Assembly: GCA_003133815.1 (NCBI GenBank)
Contig: PKZR01000449.1
Location: forward strand, 1-14,933
Length of the DNA: 14,933 nucleotides
From: Limisphaerales bacterium
GTDB lineage: Bacteria > Verrucomicrobiota > Verrucomicrobiia > Limisphaerales > UBA11358
Reading direction: 5' to 3'
The translations under genes and the position numbers were made by a program. The stretch's first letter is position 1. Every line of letters begins with the position of its first letter. Below are positions 14,397 through 14,933 of this stretch, piece after piece. The notes under the pieces are model-generated. The model did no database searches. It saw nothing but the letters and a program-made list of their open reading frames with translations, and was not told the DNA's origin.

Positions 14397-14933
14397 TCAG
14401 TCAACAAGCCGCTTCGTCAAATTTGAGTAAGCATCAATCCGTCGGTCGCGAAGGAACGGCCAGTGTGTGCGCGTCGCGTCCACTTTGGCGAGATCAACCG
14501 GCACAATCAAAATTTCTTCCTTGTCCGTCGAGGCTTTGGCGAGAATTTCTCCGGACGTGCCGGCCACGAAACTTTGGCCCCAAAATTCAATGCCGTCGCC
14601 GTCCACGCCGGAAATTTTTTCGTGGCCGATGCGGTTCGGCACGGCGACAAAGCAACCGTTGGCGATGGCGTGCGACCTTTGAATTGTTTCCCACGCGCTG
14701 TGCTGGCGTTCACCGTATTCTTTTTTCTCGCTGGGATGCCAGCCGATGGCGGTCGGATAGAAAAGGATCTGCGCGCCTTGCATCGCGGTTAATCGCGCGG
14801 CTTCGGGATACCACTGGTCCCAGCAAATCAGCACGCCGATTTTTCCGTAACGTGTATTCCAAGTCTTGAAACCAAGATCTCCTGGCGTGAAATAAAATTT
14901 TTCGTAAAACAACGGGTCGTCGGGAATGTGCAT
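14397..14933 (-). CDS. aguB: N-carbamoylputrescine amidase, C-terminal part, cut by right window edge
   Basis: This nitrilase-superfamily enzyme hydrolyses N-carbamoylputrescine to putrescine, CO2 and ammonia, the last step of the agmatine route to putrescine. The 178 visible residues start at MHIPDDPLFYEKFYFTPGD, which is internal: in the family the catalytic Lys precedes this block, so the catalytic Glu and Lys and about 110 residues lie beyond the right edge. The nucleophile is Cys37 of the fragment, in GVLICWDQWYPEAARL. LFYPTAIGWHP, RSHAIANGCFVAVPNR and FWGQSFVAGTSGEIL complete the family pattern. The Met at the very edge should not be taken as the start. The usual partner, agmatine deiminase (aguA), is not visible; it might lie upstream, outside the window. 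Confidence 0.93.
   Translation of the reverse strand: MHIPDDPLFYEKFYFTPGDLGFKTWNTRYGKIGVLICWDQWYPEAARLTAMQGAQILFYPTAIGWHPSEKKEYGERQHSAWETIQRSHAIANGCFVAVPNRIGHEKISGVDGDGIEFWGQSFVAGTSGEILAKASTDKEEILIVPVDLAKVDATRTHWPFLRDRRIDAYSNLTKRLVD

Overview
This window looks like chromosomal DNA of a Verrucomicrobia-type Gram-negative bacterium (perhaps a Pedosphaera/Limisphaerales relative). That placement is inference from several traits together: weak or absent Shine-Dalgarno sites, TPR-fused TMTC-type membrane proteins, a futalosine-pathway gene (mqnD), an LpxJ/DUF374-type acyltransferase and a fucose isomerase cluster. There is no rRNA, integrase, transposase or CRISPR array here.

Layout. (1) 1-2506, minus strand: a tightly packed housekeeping operon read ruvC -> ruvA -> DUF374 acyltransferase -> priA. 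The first three junctions are TGATG overlaps or a 2-bp gap; priA runs off the left edge. (2) 2588-6616, plus strand: a sugar cluster of an RbsD/FucU mutarotase, a FucP-type MFS permease and L-fucose isomerase. It is preceded by a plausible sigma70 promoter whose -35 box lies in an inverted repeat, a candidate operator. Uptake, anomer exchange and isomerisation to L-fuculose are covered; a kinase and an aldolase are not in view. (3) 6617-7261: a gene-poor stretch with tRNA-Arg(CCT) on the minus strand, a minus-strand intrinsic terminator with no obvious gene feeding it, and a 99-bp structured segment flanked by matching 7-bp direct repeats. (4) 7262-12069, plus strand: mqnD, then two tandem TMTC-like multi-pass membrane proteins with C-terminal TPR arrays (12-bp gap, then a 4-bp ATGA overlap). 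(5) 12061-14933, minus strand: the C-terminal part of an N-carbamoylputrescine amidase (entering from the right edge), an unrecognised polytopic membrane protein and an RmlD-like reductase. Its last gene overlaps the second TMTC gene tail to tail by 9 bp.

I found no clear new defence or mobile system. The most interesting unexplained items are the 6965-7195 non-coding structure and terminator, the tandem TMTC-TPR pair, the unrecognised membrane protein placed between an amidase and a sugar-nucleotide reductase, and the enlarged FucP-like permease.
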